Assembly (NCBI GenBank): GCA_021787255.1
Contig: JAJYMD010000173.1
Location: forward strand, 1 to 6,677
From: Actinomycetes bacterium
Lineage (GTDB): Bacteria > Actinomycetota > Acidimicrobiia > Acidimicrobiales > RAAP-2
Length of the DNA stretch: 6,677 nt
Direction of reading: 5' to 3'
Shown: piece by piece, positions 6,636 through 6,677 of the stretch
Position numbering within the stretch: position 1 is the first letter of the stretch
Layout: the number at the start of each line of letters is the position of its first letter
The notes under the pieces: generated by a model
Databases searched by the model: none
Told to the model about the DNA's origin: nothing
Seen by the model: only the letters and a program-made list of their open reading frames with translations
Translations under genes and position numbers: made by a program

Positions 6636-6671
6636 GTTGCAGCACCTCCCCGGTGCTCCCTTCATAGAGGG
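6636..6671 (+). repeat. Degenerate terminal CRISPR repeat (repeat 26)
   Basis: This repeat differs from the other 25 at two places: G to C at 6658 (repeat position 23, breaking the pair with C5 in the stem) and T to A at 6666 (position 31, changing the ATTGA handle to ATAGA). Decay of the leader-distal repeat is typical of array ends, so the array probably stops here; only 6 nt follow in the window, so this cannot be confirmed. Confidence 0.9.
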
Positions 6672-6677
6672 ATAGAG

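Larger units (their letters stand above)
4856..6671 (+). CRISPR. CRISPR array, 26 repeats of 36 bp and 25 spacers, type I-G
   Basis: The repeat begins GTTGCAGCACC, has the loop TCCCC, continues GGTGCTGC and ends CTTCATTGAGGG. GCAGCACC and GGTGCTGC form a perfect 8-bp stem. By analogy with other type I repeats, cleavage at the stem base would leave the 8-nt 5' handle ATTGAGGG. Repeat starts: 4856, 4927, 4998, 5071, 5145, 5216, 5287, 5358, 5429, 5500, 5571, 5641, 5712, 5783, 5856, 5927, 5998, 6071, 6142, 6211, 6282, 6351, 6421, 6493, 6565, 6636. Repeats 1-25 are identical by eye. Spacer lengths in order: 35, 35, 37, 38, 35 six times, 34, 35, 35, 37, 35, 35, 37, 35, 33, 35, 33, 34, 36, 36, 35. 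All spacers differ. Orientation left to right is supported by the ATTGA-type 3' end, the leader beside cas2 and decay of the last repeat. Identical repeats suggest the array was recently active. The long open frames across it on both strands come from repeat periodicity and are not genes. Confidence 0.99.

Noticed and set aside
6097..6645. Reverse-strand open frame of 182 codons and similar frames on both strands across the array, with recurring SMKAAPGRCCN or LQHLPGAAFIEG
   Set aside because: The repeated peptides are translations of the CRISPR repeat, which contains few stops; spacers between them are unrelated and there is no start signal.
4856..6671. Self-targeting spacers against the cas genes in this window
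   Set aside because: By eye no spacer matches the cas genes or leader shown here; targets elsewhere in the genome cannot be assessed.

Overview
The window holds the 3' end of a type I-G (formerly I-U) CRISPR-Cas operon, its leader, and a CRISPR array that runs almost to the window edge. The DNA is very GC-rich, with strong G/C preference at third codon positions. This suits a high-GC bacterium such as an actinobacterium or a GC-rich proteobacterium, but nothing here fixes the phylum.

Layout, all on the + strand: (1) 1-1755, the C-terminal part of a Cas3 whose HD nuclease domain follows the helicase; (2) 1742-2779, a 345-residue protein I do not recognise with certainty, overlapping cas3 by 14 nt and probably a type I-G accessory or effector subunit; (3) 2776-4386, a natural Cas4-Cas1 fusion; (4) 4383-4685, Cas2; (5) 4687-4717, a strong hairpin just after cas2, probably ending the operon; (6) 4718-4855, a leader with two further inverted repeats; (7) 4856-6671, 26 repeats of 36 bp and 25 unique spacers of 33-38 bp. 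The first 25 repeats are identical and the last is degenerate.

The four genes overlap (14, 4 and 4 nt), so they are almost certainly co-transcribed and translationally coupled. Cas4-Cas1 and Cas2 form the adaptation module that trims PAM-containing prespacers and inserts them at the leader end. Cas3 destroys targets that the crRNA-guided complex has bound. The remaining effector genes expected for type I-G (Csb1/Cas7, Csb2/Cas5-Cas6, and a Cas8 or Csx17 large subunit) are not visible and presumably lie upstream of the window.

The subtype call rests on the C-terminal HD in Cas3 together with the Cas4-Cas1 fusion. The most useful second looks are the 345-residue protein, spacer 5 (which translates to a motif typical of HK97 gp10-like phage head-tail proteins), spacer 19 (an 11-bp perfect inverted repeat) and the leader inverted repeats.
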